64,000 nucleotides of DNA from Promethearchaeota archaeon (GCA_016839555.1 JAEOUA010000007.1:124001-188000); one strand, 5' to 3'. Counted from the first letter of the stretch, positions 1 through 9,852 are shown. Translations and numbers: made by a program. Notes: generated by a model not told the origin, from the sequence alone.

Positions 1-1
1 A

Positions 2-949
2 AAAAAGCAAATTATAAGTGAATTCGCTAAAAATAAAAAATTAACACTTGCTCAAAAAGAAAGATTACTTTTTTTAATCGCTATGACCCGAGTATCTTAT
101 GAAATTGGGGAGCACTTTTCTAAATATATTAAAAAAAACCGCGTGGATATTCAAGCTTTTTTACATAATTTAGATTCTGAAAGTAAAAATGAAGTAAAAA
201 TTATATTAAAAGATCTTGAATATATGAATACTTTTACAGTAATAGACACAATAAAAAGAATTTTTAACAGAGTGGATGAAATCATGGAGCATATAAACGA
301 TATAGAAGTCATTAAAAAAAAATATGTCTTATCAATGGATTTTTATCAAGAATCCGTTTTTAAATTTAAACATGGATTAAAATTTTTACCACATGATCGT
401 ATAAGATCTTTAGAGGATAAAGACTTTCTCGATTGTGGAGCTTTTGTTGGTGAGTCAGCTTTGATGTTTGAAAGGGATTATCACCCAAAGAAAATTTATT
501 CCTTTGAACCACTGCTAGATAATTATACTTTGCTCCTAGATACTATAAAAATAAATAATTTAAATAAAGTTATTCCTATTAATAAGGGTGTAGGGAAAAA
601 GAGTGGTACTGCGTATATCTGTGCTCAAGGCTCTGCTTCATATATATCTGATAAAAATGGGGATGTTAAAATAGAACTTATATCAATTGATGAATTTACA
701 ATTGAAAGGAATCTTTCTGTTGGATTAATAAAATTAGATGTTGAAGGCTATGAATTTGCCGCATTAGAAGGAGCAAAAAAGACAATAGAAAAATTTAAGC
801 CAGTATTATTAATTGGTATATATCATAATCCAGAGGAATTTTTTGGTACCATACGATATATTCAATCCATACTGTCAAGTTATAGGTTTAGAATTAAGCA
901 CTTGGTTGATCTTGTACCGCTAAATGAGACCTATCTCATCGCTTGGTAA
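2..949 (+). CDS. FkbM-family SAM-dependent methyltransferase, 5' end outside window
   Basis: The C-terminal half is a class I methyltransferase of the FkbM family. It shows the SAM-binding loop DCGAFVGES, the acidic strand-end IYSFEP, and the family's late motif IKLDVEGYEFAALEGA. FkbM-type enzymes usually O-methylate sugars or small molecules, but the substrate is not predictable here. The ORF track starts at the ATG at 83, yet the frame stays open to the first bases of the window (KKQIISEFAKNKKLTLAQ and so on), so the true start probably lies outside. The N-terminal ~110 residues are helical and charged and I do not recognise them. The downstream LRR gene is convergent. Confidence 0.8.
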   Translation, partial: KKQIISEFAKNKKLTLAQKERLLFLIAMTRVSYEIGEHFSKYIKKNRVDIQAFLHNLDSESKNEVKIILKDLEYMNTFTVIDTIKRIFNRVDEIMEHINDIEVIKKKYVLSMDFYQESVFKFKHGLKFLPHDRIRSLEDKDFLDCGAFVGESALMFERDYHPKKIYSFEPLLDNYTLLLDTIKINNLNKVIPINKGVGKKSGTAYICAQGSASYISDKNGDVKIELISIDEFTIERNLSVGLIKLDVEGYEFAALEGAKKTIEKFKPVLLIGIYHNPEEFFGTIRYIQSILSSYRFRIKHLVDLVPLNETYLIAW

Positions 950-986
950 AATTTATCGTATAAGCTTAATAATCACCAAAATTAAT

Positions 987-1913
987 TTATTGCTTTAATA
1001 TTACGCCTTTTTTATTCAAATTTTTCAATAAACCTTCTGTTTTTGATATTTCATCGATCATTAATGGATTTCCTTTTATCCAGAGTGCCTTTAATTTTGA
1101 TAAACTAAGTAAAGCTTCTGGAAGACTTGATAAGTGATTGTTATATAATCTTAACTCCTTAAGTGATGATAAATTTGCTATACTTTCTGGAATTTTCTTC
1201 AACTGGTTATTCCCAACCCATAATTTTTCAAGAGTTCTCAAGTTTCCAATCAATTTTGGAATTCTGGTTAGATTATTATCGTCTAAAACAAGTTTTTCAA
1301 GTGAAGAAAGGTTTCCAATCGATTCAGGAATACTGGTTAACTGATTTTCATGTAAATACAATATTTTGAGTGATGATAGGTTTCCAATGGTTTTTGGAAG
1401 AGTTTTCAGTTGATTACGCTCTAAACCAAGAGTTTTTAGTGAGGAAAGGGTTCCAATCGATTCTGGGAGATCGGTTAGTTTATTATTACTCAAACAGAAA
1501 TATTTAAGCGATTTAAGATTAGATATTGACTCTGGAAGCCTTTCTAAATAGTTATCACTTAAAAATAATGCTTGGAGTGATTCTAACTTTATTATGAATT
1601 CTGGAAAAGTCTTTAATTGATTTTCATTTAAATATAGTTTTTCAAGTGATGTAAGATTTTGGATTGATTTCGGGATAATTAATTCTCTGTGTTTATAAAT
1701 CCCAATTCCAGAAATTCGATTTTTTTTCACCGTAAATCCCATTTTAGTATACCATCTAAGTTTGTCAACTTTTCTAAATTCAGAATTTACAAGAGTTTCA
1801 AATTCTTGCAAGATATTAGCTTCGAATTGAGGTATTTTAGCGCTTCTAAAGGAAACAATTTGTTGCAATTCTGATTTCTTCTTTCTCTTTTTCAAATTTT
1901 TGAAATTATTCAT
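987..1913 (-). CDS. Leucine-rich repeat protein, nine 23-residue repeats
   Basis: A 308-residue protein without signal peptide or membrane segment, so probably cytoplasmic. Residues 1-75 are basic and unassigned. From about residue 80 there are nine consecutive 23-residue leucine-rich repeats of the form PESIGNLSSLxxLxLxxNxLxxI, the spacing seen in plant PIRL and bacterial/eukaryotic Ras-associated LRR proteins. Such solenoids bind proteins, and the partner here is unknown. The repeats are similar enough at DNA level to look recently expanded. The start ATG follows an AAAGGGAT Shine-Dalgarno-like run. It is convergent with the FkbM gene and divergent from the radical SAM gene, so it is likely monocistronic. 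Confidence 0.85.
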   Translation of the reverse strand: MNNFKNLKKRKKKSELQQIVSFRSAKIPQFEANILQEFETLVNSEFRKVDKLRWYTKMGFTVKKNRISGIGIYKHRELIIPKSIQNLTSLEKLYLNENQLKTFPEFIIKLESLQALFLSDNYLERLPESISNLKSLKYFCLSNNKLTDLPESIGTLSSLKTLGLERNQLKTLPKTIGNLSSLKILYLHENQLTSIPESIGNLSSLEKLVLDDNNLTRIPKLIGNLRTLEKLWVGNNQLKKIPESIANLSSLKELRLYNNHLSSLPEALLSLSKLKALWIKGNPLMIDEISKTEGLLKNLNKKGVILKQ

Positions 1914-2114
1914 ATCCCTTTCTCACTTGAAAGCTATATTCCATAATAAATTGAAAGCTTAATTGAATTGTCATTTCTATAATTGAACTGTTTCTTTGAA
2001 AATCAAGTATTTATAAATTTTTAAATTTTTATATTTGTTAAGTTTATTATATTAAATAAGAAAGCATTTTCAATGCCATCAATATCATTTCTAAAATAAG
2101 AAAAAAATTTACTA

Positions 2115-3380
2115 ATGCGAGAAATTAGGTATAATTTAGACTCCGCAATTGAACTTGCAGAAGAATTTACAACTCATAAAATTAATGAACATAACCTAAT
2201 TATTTTACCAAATAGACCAACTTGGATGGTTTTATCTGACAGAGAATTTACAATTTTCAATAAATTAATAAAAAGCAATACTCTTAGAAGCGTTTTAGAT
2301 ACATATTCCGAAAAAGAAGTTTATTCTGTTCTTTTAAAAATTGAGCAAGCGCATTTCTATAAAGATGATATATCAGCTGAAATAGATTTTCTTCCCCCTG
2401 AACTTGTGCTTAATTTAACTAATCAATGTAATTTAAGATGTGTTCATTGCTATTCTAATTCAGGGAAGAAGGAACAAGATGAACTGACAACTCAACAATG
2501 GCTAGATATTATAGACCAATATTCTACATTTGTATCTAATGGTTCGGTCACTTTAACTGGTGGAGAACCTACCCTTTTTCCAGATTTATTAACAATTTTA
2601 AAGAAATTAAAATCTAAAAATCATGAGACTGTTTTATTTTCAAATGGAACAACAAATGGAGGAAAATTTGGATGGGATAAATTATGTGAATATCTTGATT
2701 ATGTACAATTTAGTTTTGATGGATTTACCCCAGAAATTCATGATAGAATACGCGGTCCAGGTGCCTTCAATAAAGTTTTAGGAGCTTTGAAAATAGTTTA
2801 TAAATTAGATAAACCTCTTCGAATTGGAATAAGTCTAATGCCACAAAACATAGATTCAATTGTCTTAAATTTAAAAAAATTCTTAATAAAATATGATCCG
2901 GACAAAAAAATTGGGTTGATCCTTACACCAACTGTAACATTGGGAAGAAATAAAGGGGAGTATTCCATTACATTTAGAGAAGTATTTTCAAAGGTAAGAG
3001 ATGTATTAACTGAGATTTGGAATGTAGGATGGAAAATACCAAAGATTTTCAAAAAAAATGTTCGCAGAACACGATGTGGAATTGGAACCTCAATTTCAAT
3101 AACATCAACTGGAGGACTTAAACCTTGTGTCTTTTCTAAACCTACAGGACATATATTAGAAGATAAATTAATTGATTGGCATTATTGTATGCTAGAAAAG
3201 TATTCAAAAGTAAGTGTTGATAATTATGAGCAATGTAAAAACTGCGATTTAAAATATATTTGCTCTGGGGGATGTGTATTATTTTTTGAACATAGAAAGA
3301 GATGTTCTACAGATTTAGAAGAAAATAAGAAAATAAAAAAATATTTTTACGAGAGACTTATCCACGAAACCTTTATATAA
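2115..3380 (+). CDS. Radical SAM/SPASM protein with PqqD-like N-terminus (peptide maturase type)
   Basis: A 421-residue radical SAM enzyme. Cys105, Cys109 and Cys112 in CNLRCVHC bind the 4Fe-4S cluster that cleaves SAM, and TGGEPTLFPD is the SAM-binding GGE motif. The C-terminal SPASM region has the expected cysteine pattern: a Cys about 17 residues before another Cys, then CKNCDLKYICSGGC, and a final Cys in the tail. SPASM domains carry auxiliary clusters and are typical of peptide-modifying enzymes. Residues 1-95 resemble a PqqD-like peptide-recognition domain (DREFTIFNKL, then a short helix bundle), which is an inference from pattern only. A 48-codon ORF with a strong SD begins 82 bases downstream and is a candidate substrate. 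Anaerobic sulfatase maturase is the alternative, given the neighbouring sulfatase-family gene, but that protein lacks the target motif. Confidence 0.85.
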   Translation: MREIRYNLDSAIELAEEFTTHKINEHNLIILPNRPTWMVLSDREFTIFNKLIKSNTLRSVLDTYSEKEVYSVLLKIEQAHFYKDDISAEIDFLPPELVLNLTNQCNLRCVHCYSNSGKKEQDELTTQQWLDIIDQYSTFVSNGSVTLTGGEPTLFPDLLTILKKLKSKNHETVLFSNGTTNGGKFGWDKLCEYLDYVQFSFDGFTPEIHDRIRGPGAFNKVLGALKIVYKLDKPLRIGISLMPQNIDSIVLNLKKFLIKYDPDKKIGLILTPTVTLGRNKGEYSITFREVFSKVRDVLTEIWNVGWKIPKIFKKNVRRTRCGIGTSISITSTGGLKPCVFSKPTGHILEDKLIDWHYCMLEKYSKVSVDNYEQCKNCDLKYICSGGCVLFFEHRKRCSTDLEENKKIKKYFYERLIHETFI

Positions 3381-3452
3381 GCCAAATCTTTTTTTAAAAC
3401 ATCAAAATAATTCTTCAATCTTTAATATTATTTAAATTTTTAGTATAAAAAG

Positions 3453-3459
3453 GGGTGAT
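3453..3459 (+). promoter_or_regulatory. Strong Shine-Dalgarno site for the 48-residue ORF
   Basis: GGTGATT lies three bases before the ATG at 3463, inside AAAAAGGGGTGATTTT. It is a near-complete match to the anti-SD complement GGTGATC and is the main reason for treating the short downstream ORF as translated. Confidence 0.55.
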
Positions 3460-3462
3460 TTT

Positions 3463-3609
3463 ATGGTAAAATATAAAAAAACTGACACAGATTTTGTTAT
3501 TAAAGTTCCAGAAGATAATGAAATGAGTCAAAAAGAAGCCTTTAATGGAGTAAATATTGGTATGTGTTATATTAAAGTCCATAACCTATGTTCTGAAACC
3601 AAAGTATAG
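3463..3609 (+). CDS. Small 48-residue ORF, candidate RiPP precursor for the upstream radical SAM enzyme
   Basis: Too short for the ORF track. ATG at 3463 is preceded at the right distance by GGGGTGATTTT, one of the best Shine-Dalgarno sites in the window. The product starts MVKYKKTDTDFVIKVPEDNE and ends MCYIKVHNLCSETKV. It has a charged N-terminal half that could be a leader and a C-terminal part with two cysteines eight apart that could be a core. It lies 82 bases downstream of the radical SAM/SPASM gene on the same strand, the usual arrangement for a ribosomally made, enzyme-modified peptide. I do not recognise a family. It could instead be a small unrelated protein or a chance ORF. Confidence 0.5.
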   Translation: MVKYKKTDTDFVIKVPEDNEMSQKEAFNGVNIGMCYIKVHNLCSETKV

Positions 3610-3721
3610 AGTTTAATTCAACTACCAAAATAAATTTTAGAGAGTGTTATTGAATAATAATCTCAGAATTTTTTATTGATTAATTTTAATATTAATTAGA
3701 AATTTAAAATCTAAGCGTGAT

Positions 3722-5182
3722 TTATTTTTCAATTTTATGCATTATTTCTTTTATTTTTGCCTTTTCAGTAGTATCGGAGATTTTTTGAAGATGCTTCCTT
3801 AAAAATCTTCTAAATTTTCTTAATATTGAAGGATTATCTTCACTTAAATTAATTTTCTCATTAGGGTCACTCTTTAAGTCGAATATGTATTCTTTATTTG
3901 ATTGCTCATCAAAAATATATTTCCAATTATTTTTTCTTATTGAAATCAATTTAAATCCATCATTTTCATTTATTCTTATTTCACCATTTTTTTGATATCC
4001 TTCAGAGATGATAAAATCGTCTCTATTAATTGATTTTCCTTTAAGTAATGGTAAGAGGCTTTTACCTTGAAAAAATTTGGGAATTTCTAAATCAAAATAA
4101 TCTAATATCGTGGGAGCAATATCAATTAATTGTACTTGTTCCTCAACATATTTCACATTCTCTTTTTTACCCAACTCAATGATGATAAGAGGAATCTTTA
4201 GAATTTCATCGAAAATATTTCCAGTATGATGTAATAATTCATGCTCATAAAATGCTTCTCCATGATCTGAGGTAATTATAATCAAGCAGTTTTTTTTAAA
4301 AAGAGAATAAATTGTTTTAAAAATTTTTAATAAATATTTATCTACAAAATTTATTTCTCCATCATATAAATCAATCAAATTATTCAGGATTTCTTTATTT
4401 ATATGATATCTCCTAAAATTCATAAGAAATTTAGTATTTAATAACTCTTTTTCTCTTAAATTAATATTTTCTCTTCTAAATCTTAATAGGTTTCTTTTTG
4501 GTGGATTATAAGGATTATGTACATCCATGAAATGAGCACATAAAAACATATTTTTATTATATTTTTTTAAAAAATTAATAACTTTTCTTGAAATCAAAGG
4601 TGCATTATATTCAAGTGTTATGTATGGAATTAATATTTCAATTAATTTGTACATTCTAAATACTATCCAATTTCTTATTGTATCAAAACCTATTAAACAT
4701 TTTTTAATTTTTTCTAAAATTTTTTGATAATTTATAATTTTTTTTATATTTGAAAAAGCTGATATTTTAAGAGATTCATTTTTATTGAGTTTTTTTCGAG
4801 TTTGTGAAAATTTACTTAATTGTCCTTCAAAAAAAATATCAAAACCCCGATCATAATTGTAATGCTTTCCTAAAAAGGGGTTATCATGTATGAAATAAGT
4901 TAAAATATTATTTTTCTTTAAAATTTCTTGAAATGTCTTTTTTTGAGTAGGTAAAGGGGCATAACCTCCCCTTAAAAAAGGGAATATTGAAGAAAAAATG
5001 GCTGAAAATGAAGATGGTGAATCTATTCCGTTTGTATATGCATTTAAAAAAATTGTACCTTGGTTGATAAAAGATTCTAAATTTGGAGCCGTATTTCTAT
5101 AATATCCATAGCATTTTAAGCTGTCTCTTCTTAAAGCATCAATTGTAATAAGAATTACTCTTTTATTTGTTAATTTATTCAT
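3722..5182 (-). CDS. Sulfatase/alkaline-phosphatase superfamily hydrolase lacking the formylglycine motif
   Basis: A 486-residue protein with the sulfatase (PF00884) fold. The first metal site is at ITIDALRRDS near residue 15 and the second at ITSDHGEAFYEH near residue 310; the C-terminal KYIFDEQSNKEYIFDLKSDP strand segment is typical of arylsulfatases. The usual (C/S)xPxR formylglycine signature is absent: the aligned stretch reads NGIDSPSSF, so the nucleophile may be Ser55, as in Thr/Ser-type phosphoglycerol transferases. No signal peptide or membrane helix is seen, so it is likely cytoplasmic. The substrate is unknown (sulfate ester, phosphodiester or phosphoglycerol). It is convergent with the radical SAM/small ORF pair and divergent from carA. 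Confidence 0.75.
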   Translation of the reverse strand: MNKLTNKRVILITIDALRRDSLKCYGYYRNTAPNLESFINQGTIFLNAYTNGIDSPSSFSAIFSSIFPFLRGGYAPLPTQKKTFQEILKKNNILTYFIHDNPFLGKHYNYDRGFDIFFEGQLSKFSQTRKKLNKNESLKISAFSNIKKIINYQKILEKIKKCLIGFDTIRNWIVFRMYKLIEILIPYITLEYNAPLISRKVINFLKKYNKNMFLCAHFMDVHNPYNPPKRNLLRFRRENINLREKELLNTKFLMNFRRYHINKEILNNLIDLYDGEINFVDKYLLKIFKTIYSLFKKNCLIIITSDHGEAFYEHELLHHTGNIFDEILKIPLIIIELGKKENVKYVEEQVQLIDIAPTILDYFDLEIPKFFQGKSLLPLLKGKSINRDDFIISEGYQKNGEIRINENDGFKLISIRKNNWKYIFDEQSNKEYIFDLKSDPNEKINLSEDNPSILRKFRRFLRKHLQKISDTTEKAKIKEIMHKIEK

Positions 5183-5402
5183 TGATTTATCAATTTATTT
5201 CAAGGAATTAAATAAATACCTAATTCATCTAATAATTAAAGACTTGATATACGAAAATAATTTTAAGAAAACATTAATTTAAACTTTTTTAAGAATTTTT
5301 GTTTTTAGAAAAAGAGTTTCTACTTAAATTTTATAAAAAATTACAAAAAAATTTTAGAAATCAATAATTACTTAATTAAATAGGTAAAATACGAAAGCAA
5401 CA

Positions 5403-6536
5403 ATGGAATATAAGAATGAAAAACCCGCTATACTAATGCTAAAAGATGGCCGATATTTTAAGGGTATCGGGTTCGGTGCAACTAAAATTGTTACAGGAGA
5501 ATTAGTATTTACAACAATAACTGGCGCAGGATATAATGAAACGCTCACAGATCCCTCCTATCAAGGTCAAATTGTTATTATGACTCATCCTTTAGTGGGA
5601 AACTATGGTGTACCTTCATGGGAGAAAGATGAATATGGGTTAATAAAATATTTTGAATCTGAATCTATTAAAGTAAGTGGATTTGTTGTAAATGAATGTT
5701 GTAAGCATCCCCATCATTATAAAAGCGTAAAAAATTTGGATCAATTTCTCACAGAAGAAGATATTCCAGGAATTGAATGGATGGATACGCGTGCTATCAC
5801 GAAAATCTTACGAGAAGAAGGAGTGCAAGTCGGATTATTAGCTGTTTTTAATCCTGGAAAAAAACCTAATATTGAAGAATTAAGAGAAATGGTAAAAGAG
5901 GCAGAAGATCCAAATCTAAGAAAATTAGCTGGTGAAGTCTCTGTTAAAAAAATTAAAAAATATTCACCAGTCAACCCTCGAGGAAGAGTGGTAATTTTAG
6001 ATTTAGGTGTGAAATATAGTATTATACGAAATTTATTAAAAAGAAATATAGAAGTAATTCTCGTACCATATGACTATACTTATGAGCAAATAATGAAATA
6101 TAGTCCTAATGGAGTAATTATATCAAATGGTCCGGGAGATCCCAAATTATATTATAATGCCATAGAAGTAAGTACAAGGTTGATGGAGGATGATATACCA
6201 ACCTTCGGAATATGTTTAGGAAACCAAATAATAGGCTTAGCTGCGGGGGGAACTTCCTATAAATTAAAATACGGGCATCGGGGCGGGAACAAAACCGTTA
6301 TAAATCCAGAAACAAGACGTTGCTATATTACCTCTCAAAATCATGGATATTGCGTAAAAGATTTTGAAGCAGGGGGTTTTATAGAATTTTTAAAAAACAT
6401 AGATGATGACTCAAATGAGGGAATTATTCATGAACGAAAACCAATTTTTGCGGTTCAATTTCATCCTGAAGCCTCGCCAGGTCCTCTAGATTCTATATAT
6501 TTATTTGATAAATTTATTGAATTGATGGAGATCTGA
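5403..6536 (+). CDS. carA: Carbamoyl-phosphate synthase small subunit (active glutaminase)
   Basis: Supplies ammonia from glutamine to CarB for carbamoyl phosphate, the precursor of pyrimidines and arginine. The N-terminal domain has the family stretch GYNETLTDPSYQGQI and NYGVP. The C-terminal class I amidotransferase keeps the full triad: Cys271 in GICLGN, His354 and Glu356 in FHPEASPGP. It is normal length (377). The stop is followed four bases later by the carB start, so the two form an operon. The wording of the N-terminal motifs is close to what I remember of eukaryotic CAD. The second carA in this window has lost the Cys and His, which makes this copy the only glutamine-using one here. 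Confidence 0.95.
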   Translation: MEYKNEKPAILMLKDGRYFKGIGFGATKIVTGELVFTTITGAGYNETLTDPSYQGQIVIMTHPLVGNYGVPSWEKDEYGLIKYFESESIKVSGFVVNECCKHPHHYKSVKNLDQFLTEEDIPGIEWMDTRAITKILREEGVQVGLLAVFNPGKKPNIEELREMVKEAEDPNLRKLAGEVSVKKIKKYSPVNPRGRVVILDLGVKYSIIRNLLKRNIEVILVPYDYTYEQIMKYSPNGVIISNGPGDPKLYYNAIEVSTRLMEDDIPTFGICLGNQIIGLAAGGTSYKLKYGHRGGNKTVINPETRRCYITSQNHGYCVKDFEAGGFIEFLKNIDDDSNEGIIHERKPIFAVQFHPEASPGPLDSIYLFDKFIELMEI

Positions 6537-6540
6537 TATC

Positions 6541-9500
6541 ATGCCTTTTGATAAATCCATTAAAAAAGCCTTAGTTTTAGGGAGTGGAGGTATTCGAATT
6601 GGCCAAGCAGGTGAATTTGACTACTCGGGTTCCCAAGTTTTAAAAGCCTTAAAAGAAGAGGGAATAGAAACTATCCTTATTAACCCAAATATTGCAACAA
6701 TTCAAACAGATCCTCAATTATCTGATAGAGTATATTTATTACCTATTAATGTTAAATATGTAGAAAAAGTTATCAAAAAGGAACGTCCTGACGGAATTCT
6801 TCTCTCATTTGGAGGACAAACAGCTCTTAATGTTGGAGTAGAACTCCAAGAATTAGGAATATTGGAAAAATATAATGTCCGTGTTTTAGGAACTCCTATT
6901 GAGGCAATCGAGGCGACAGAAGATAGGGATTTATTTGTAAAAGCAATGAATAAATCTAATGCCCCCGTGTGTAAAAGTAAGGCCGTCAATTCATATAATG
7001 AAGCAATTAAAACAGTGGAGGAATTTGGTTTTCCTTTAATGATAAGGGTAGCCTATACTTTAGGAGGAAGAGGTTCTGGTATTGTTTCTGATATCAAAGA
7101 ATTTGAAAAAATGGCAAGAAGAGGATTGGCACAATCCAGAATAAATCAAATACTTATTGAGGAGAGTGTATGGGGCTGGAAAGAAATTGAATATGAAGTT
7201 GTCCGTGATGCAGCAGATAATTGTTTTATAAATTGCAATATGGAGAATTTTGATCCTGTAGGTGTGCACACCGGGGAATCAATTGTCGTAGCCCCTTCTC
7301 AGACTCTTACTAATGAAGAATATCAAATGCTCCGTTCCGCGTCAATACGAATTATTAGAAATTTAGGGATTATTGGAGAATGTAATATTCAATATGCCCT
7401 TCATCCAAAAAGTAATGAATTTAGAGTAATTGAAGTAAATGCCCGTCTTTCAAGATCTTCCGCTTTAGCTTCAAAAGCGACGGGATATCCTTTAGCTTAT
7501 ATAGCTGCGAAATTAGCAATTGGATATCAACTTCCGGAATTGAAAAATAAAATTACAGGTAAAACGACCGCGTGTTTTGAACCCGCGTTAGATTATCTTG
7601 TCTTGAAAATTCCGCGCTGGGATATGACCAAATTTCAAAGAGTTGACCGTCATATCGGCAGTCAAATGAAGTCAGTCGGCGAAGTGATGGCTATTGGACG
7701 CACCTTCGAGGAAGTATTACAGAAGGCTGTCCGAATGCTCGATATTGGTATGAAAGGAATGGTTTCGAATGATTTAGAGCCAATTGAAGACCTTAATGAA
7801 TTAAAATATAACCTAAGAAATCCCACCGATTTACGAGTTTTTCGCTTGATTGAGGCTATTAAGAGAGGATTAGATCTCGATGAGATTTATAACCTTTCAA
7901 GAGTCGATAAATGGTTCCTCTATAAATTGCAAAATATTATTAATATTGAACGCCAGATTGAATCTTTAGATCTTTTAAAGTCTTCTGACTCTCAAAAAAA
8001 ATATATACTTAAAAGAGCAAAACGTTTTGGCTTTTCGGATGGACAAATCGCTAAAATTATGGGAATAGATACCATTCAAATACGTAATTTGCGCAGACGC
8101 TTCAACATTACTCCTTGCGTAAAACGAATTGATACCTTGGCAGCGGAATGGCCTGCTATCACTAATTATTTGTATCTTACTTATGCAGGTTTGGAGCATG
8201 ATATTGACTATGAACAAGAGGCTAGAAAGAATTTGCAAAAAATCATCGTGCTTGGAAGTGGTACATATCGAATTGGGGCGAGTGTTGAATTTGATTGGGG
8301 TTCTGTAAATTGCCTATGGGGTTTAAAAAAGCAAGATGTTGATCAAGCTATTATTATTAATTATAACCCAGAGACGGTTAGTACCGATTATGATATCAGC
8401 GATAAACTTTATTTCGAAGAGCTTTCGGGTGAGAGGGTATTAGATATATGTGAGTTAGAAAATCCCTATGGTATTATTGTTTCAGTAGGAGGGCAAATCG
8501 CAAATAACCTTGCCGCCAAATTCTCTAAGTATAGTGAGTTTTTTAGGAAAGTTGGTATTAATATCTTAGGGACTCACGGCTCTCGTATTGATATGGCGGA
8601 AGATCGTAGTAAATTTAGTAATTTGTTAGACCAATTGAATATCGGACAACCCCAATGGAAAACTTTGACCAATAAAGCGGAAGCGATAGATTTTTCTAAA
8701 GATGTGGGTTATCCCGTTCTCGTGCGCCCTTCCTATGTATTGAGCGGAGCTGCTATGAGAGTCTGTTATGATCAAAAGACATTGCAAGACACTTTAGATC
8801 TCGCCGCTTCCGTATCGAGTGAGTATCCCGTGGTAATTACCAAATTCTTTACTGATGCCCGTGAAGTAGAATGCGATGGAGTGTGCGATGGAGAAGAGGT
8901 GCTTATTGGAGCAATTGTGGAGCATATAGAAAATGCTGGAATTCATTCTGGAGATGCTACAATGGCAATCCCTCCTCAAACCATCTCAAATGAGGTGATT
9001 GAGATAATCAAAAAATACACAAAACAGATCGCTTTAGCACTTAAAATAAAAGGTCCTTTCAATGTTCAATATTTAGTAAAGAATGGGGGCGTCTATGTTA
9101 TCGAATGTAATCTCCGTTCAAGCCGCAGCATGCCTTATGTATCTAAAACCCGCGGCATTAACTTAATGCGAATCGCGGCAGAAATCTTCATGGGAAAGAA
9201 AATCCCCAAGCGATTATTAGATTTATCCTATGGGGATTATATCTCAGTAAAAGCTCCCATGTTTTCCTTCATGCGATTAGATAAAGCCGACCCAATTCTT
9301 GGCGTCGAGATGAATTCAACGGGGGAATGTGCGAGTTTTGGCGATACTTTTCCGGAAGCATTAGTAAAAGCAATTGAATCAACTGGTAGAAATATTCCGA
9401 TTTACGGGGGGAACGTCCTAATTTCAGTAGGCGGAGAGGAATTAAAGAAAAAAATTATCCCCTTAGCACAGAAATTAAGAAATATGGGCTTTACCATTTT

Positions 9501-9852
9501 TGCTACGGAGGATACTGCGTTAGCAATGAAAAAAAACGGGATATTCGCCGTCAAGCTGTATAAAATCTATGAATACGGAAAGGAGCCGAACATTGTGAGT
9601 TGCCTAGAAAATGCTGCTATAGACCTCGTTATAAATATCCCACTTCCAACAACCGTGGAAGAAAAATTCAGGCAAATTATGGAGGATGAGTATGTAATCA
9701 GGCGGAAGGCAGTTGATTTTAATATTCCTGTGATTACGAACTTTGAGTTGGGAGCCGCACTAGTAGACGCTATAGAAGAATTGCGCCATAAAGAAATCTC
9801 TATTAAATCTTTAAATGAATACCATAAAACCCTAAAAGAAGTTTATTGGTAG
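6541..9852 (+). CDS. carB: Carbamoyl-phosphate synthase large subunit, copy 1
   Basis: A full-length 1103-residue CarB. The first carboxyphosphate ATP-grasp half starts LVLGSGGIRIGQAGEFDYSG and contains IEVNARLSRSSALASKATG. A linker/oligomerisation region spans about 400-570. The second carbamate-phosphorylating half begins at IIVLGSGTYRIGASVEFDWG and contains ECNLRSSRSMPYVSKTRG. A C-terminal MGS-like effector domain spans about 960-1103. The catalytic and nucleotide-binding motifs appear intact. It is translated directly after carA. Several motifs, including the NARLSRSSALASKATGYPLAY stretch, match eukaryotic CPS as I recall it more closely than E. coli. Part of the gene uses more G/C-ending codons than its second copy downstream. 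Confidence 0.96.
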   Translation: MPFDKSIKKALVLGSGGIRIGQAGEFDYSGSQVLKALKEEGIETILINPNIATIQTDPQLSDRVYLLPINVKYVEKVIKKERPDGILLSFGGQTALNVGVELQELGILEKYNVRVLGTPIEAIEATEDRDLFVKAMNKSNAPVCKSKAVNSYNEAIKTVEEFGFPLMIRVAYTLGGRGSGIVSDIKEFEKMARRGLAQSRINQILIEESVWGWKEIEYEVVRDAADNCFINCNMENFDPVGVHTGESIVVAPSQTLTNEEYQMLRSASIRIIRNLGIIGECNIQYALHPKSNEFRVIEVNARLSRSSALASKATGYPLAYIAAKLAIGYQLPELKNKITGKTTACFEPALDYLVLKIPRWDMTKFQRVDRHIGSQMKSVGEVMAIGRTFEEVLQKAVRMLDIGMKGMVSNDLEPIEDLNELKYNLRNPTDLRVFRLIEAIKRGLDLDEIYNLSRVDKWFLYKLQNIINIERQIESLDLLKSSDSQKKYILKRAKRFGFSDGQIAKIMGIDTIQIRNLRRRFNITPCVKRIDTLAAEWPAITNYLYLTYAGLEHDIDYEQEARKNLQKIIVLGSGTYRIGASVEFDWGSVNCLWGLKKQDVDQAIIINYNPETVSTDYDISDKLYFEELSGERVLDICELENPYGIIVSVGGQIANNLAAKFSKYSEFFRKVGINILGTHGSRIDMAEDRSKFSNLLDQLNIGQPQWKTLTNKAEAIDFSKDVGYPVLVRPSYVLSGAAMRVCYDQKTLQDTLDLAASVSSEYPVVITKFFTDAREVECDGVCDGEEVLIGAIVEHIENAGIHSGDATMAIPPQTISNEVIEIIKKYTKQIALALKIKGPFNVQYLVKNGGVYVIECNLRSSRSMPYVSKTRGINLMRIAAEIFMGKKIPKRLLDLSYGDYISVKAPMFSFMRLDKADPILGVEMNSTGECASFGDTFPEALVKAIESTGRNIPIYGGNVLISVGGEELKKKIIPLAQKLRNMGFTIFATEDTALAMKKNGIFAVKLYKIYEYGKEPNIVSCLENAAIDLVINIPLPTTVEEKFRQIMEDEYVIRRKAVDFNIPVITNFELGAALVDAIEELRHKEISIKSLNEYHKTLKEVYW

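Noticed and set aside
1138-1369. Two overlapping plus-strand ORFs of 68 residues
   Set aside because: Shadows of the tandem LRR repeats on the opposite strand.
2115-5182. Radical SAM enzyme as anaerobic sulfatase maturase for the neighbouring sulfatase-fold protein
   Set aside because: The sulfatase-fold protein has no CxPxR/SxPxR target, the genes are convergent, and the enzyme has a peptide-recognition-like N-terminus.
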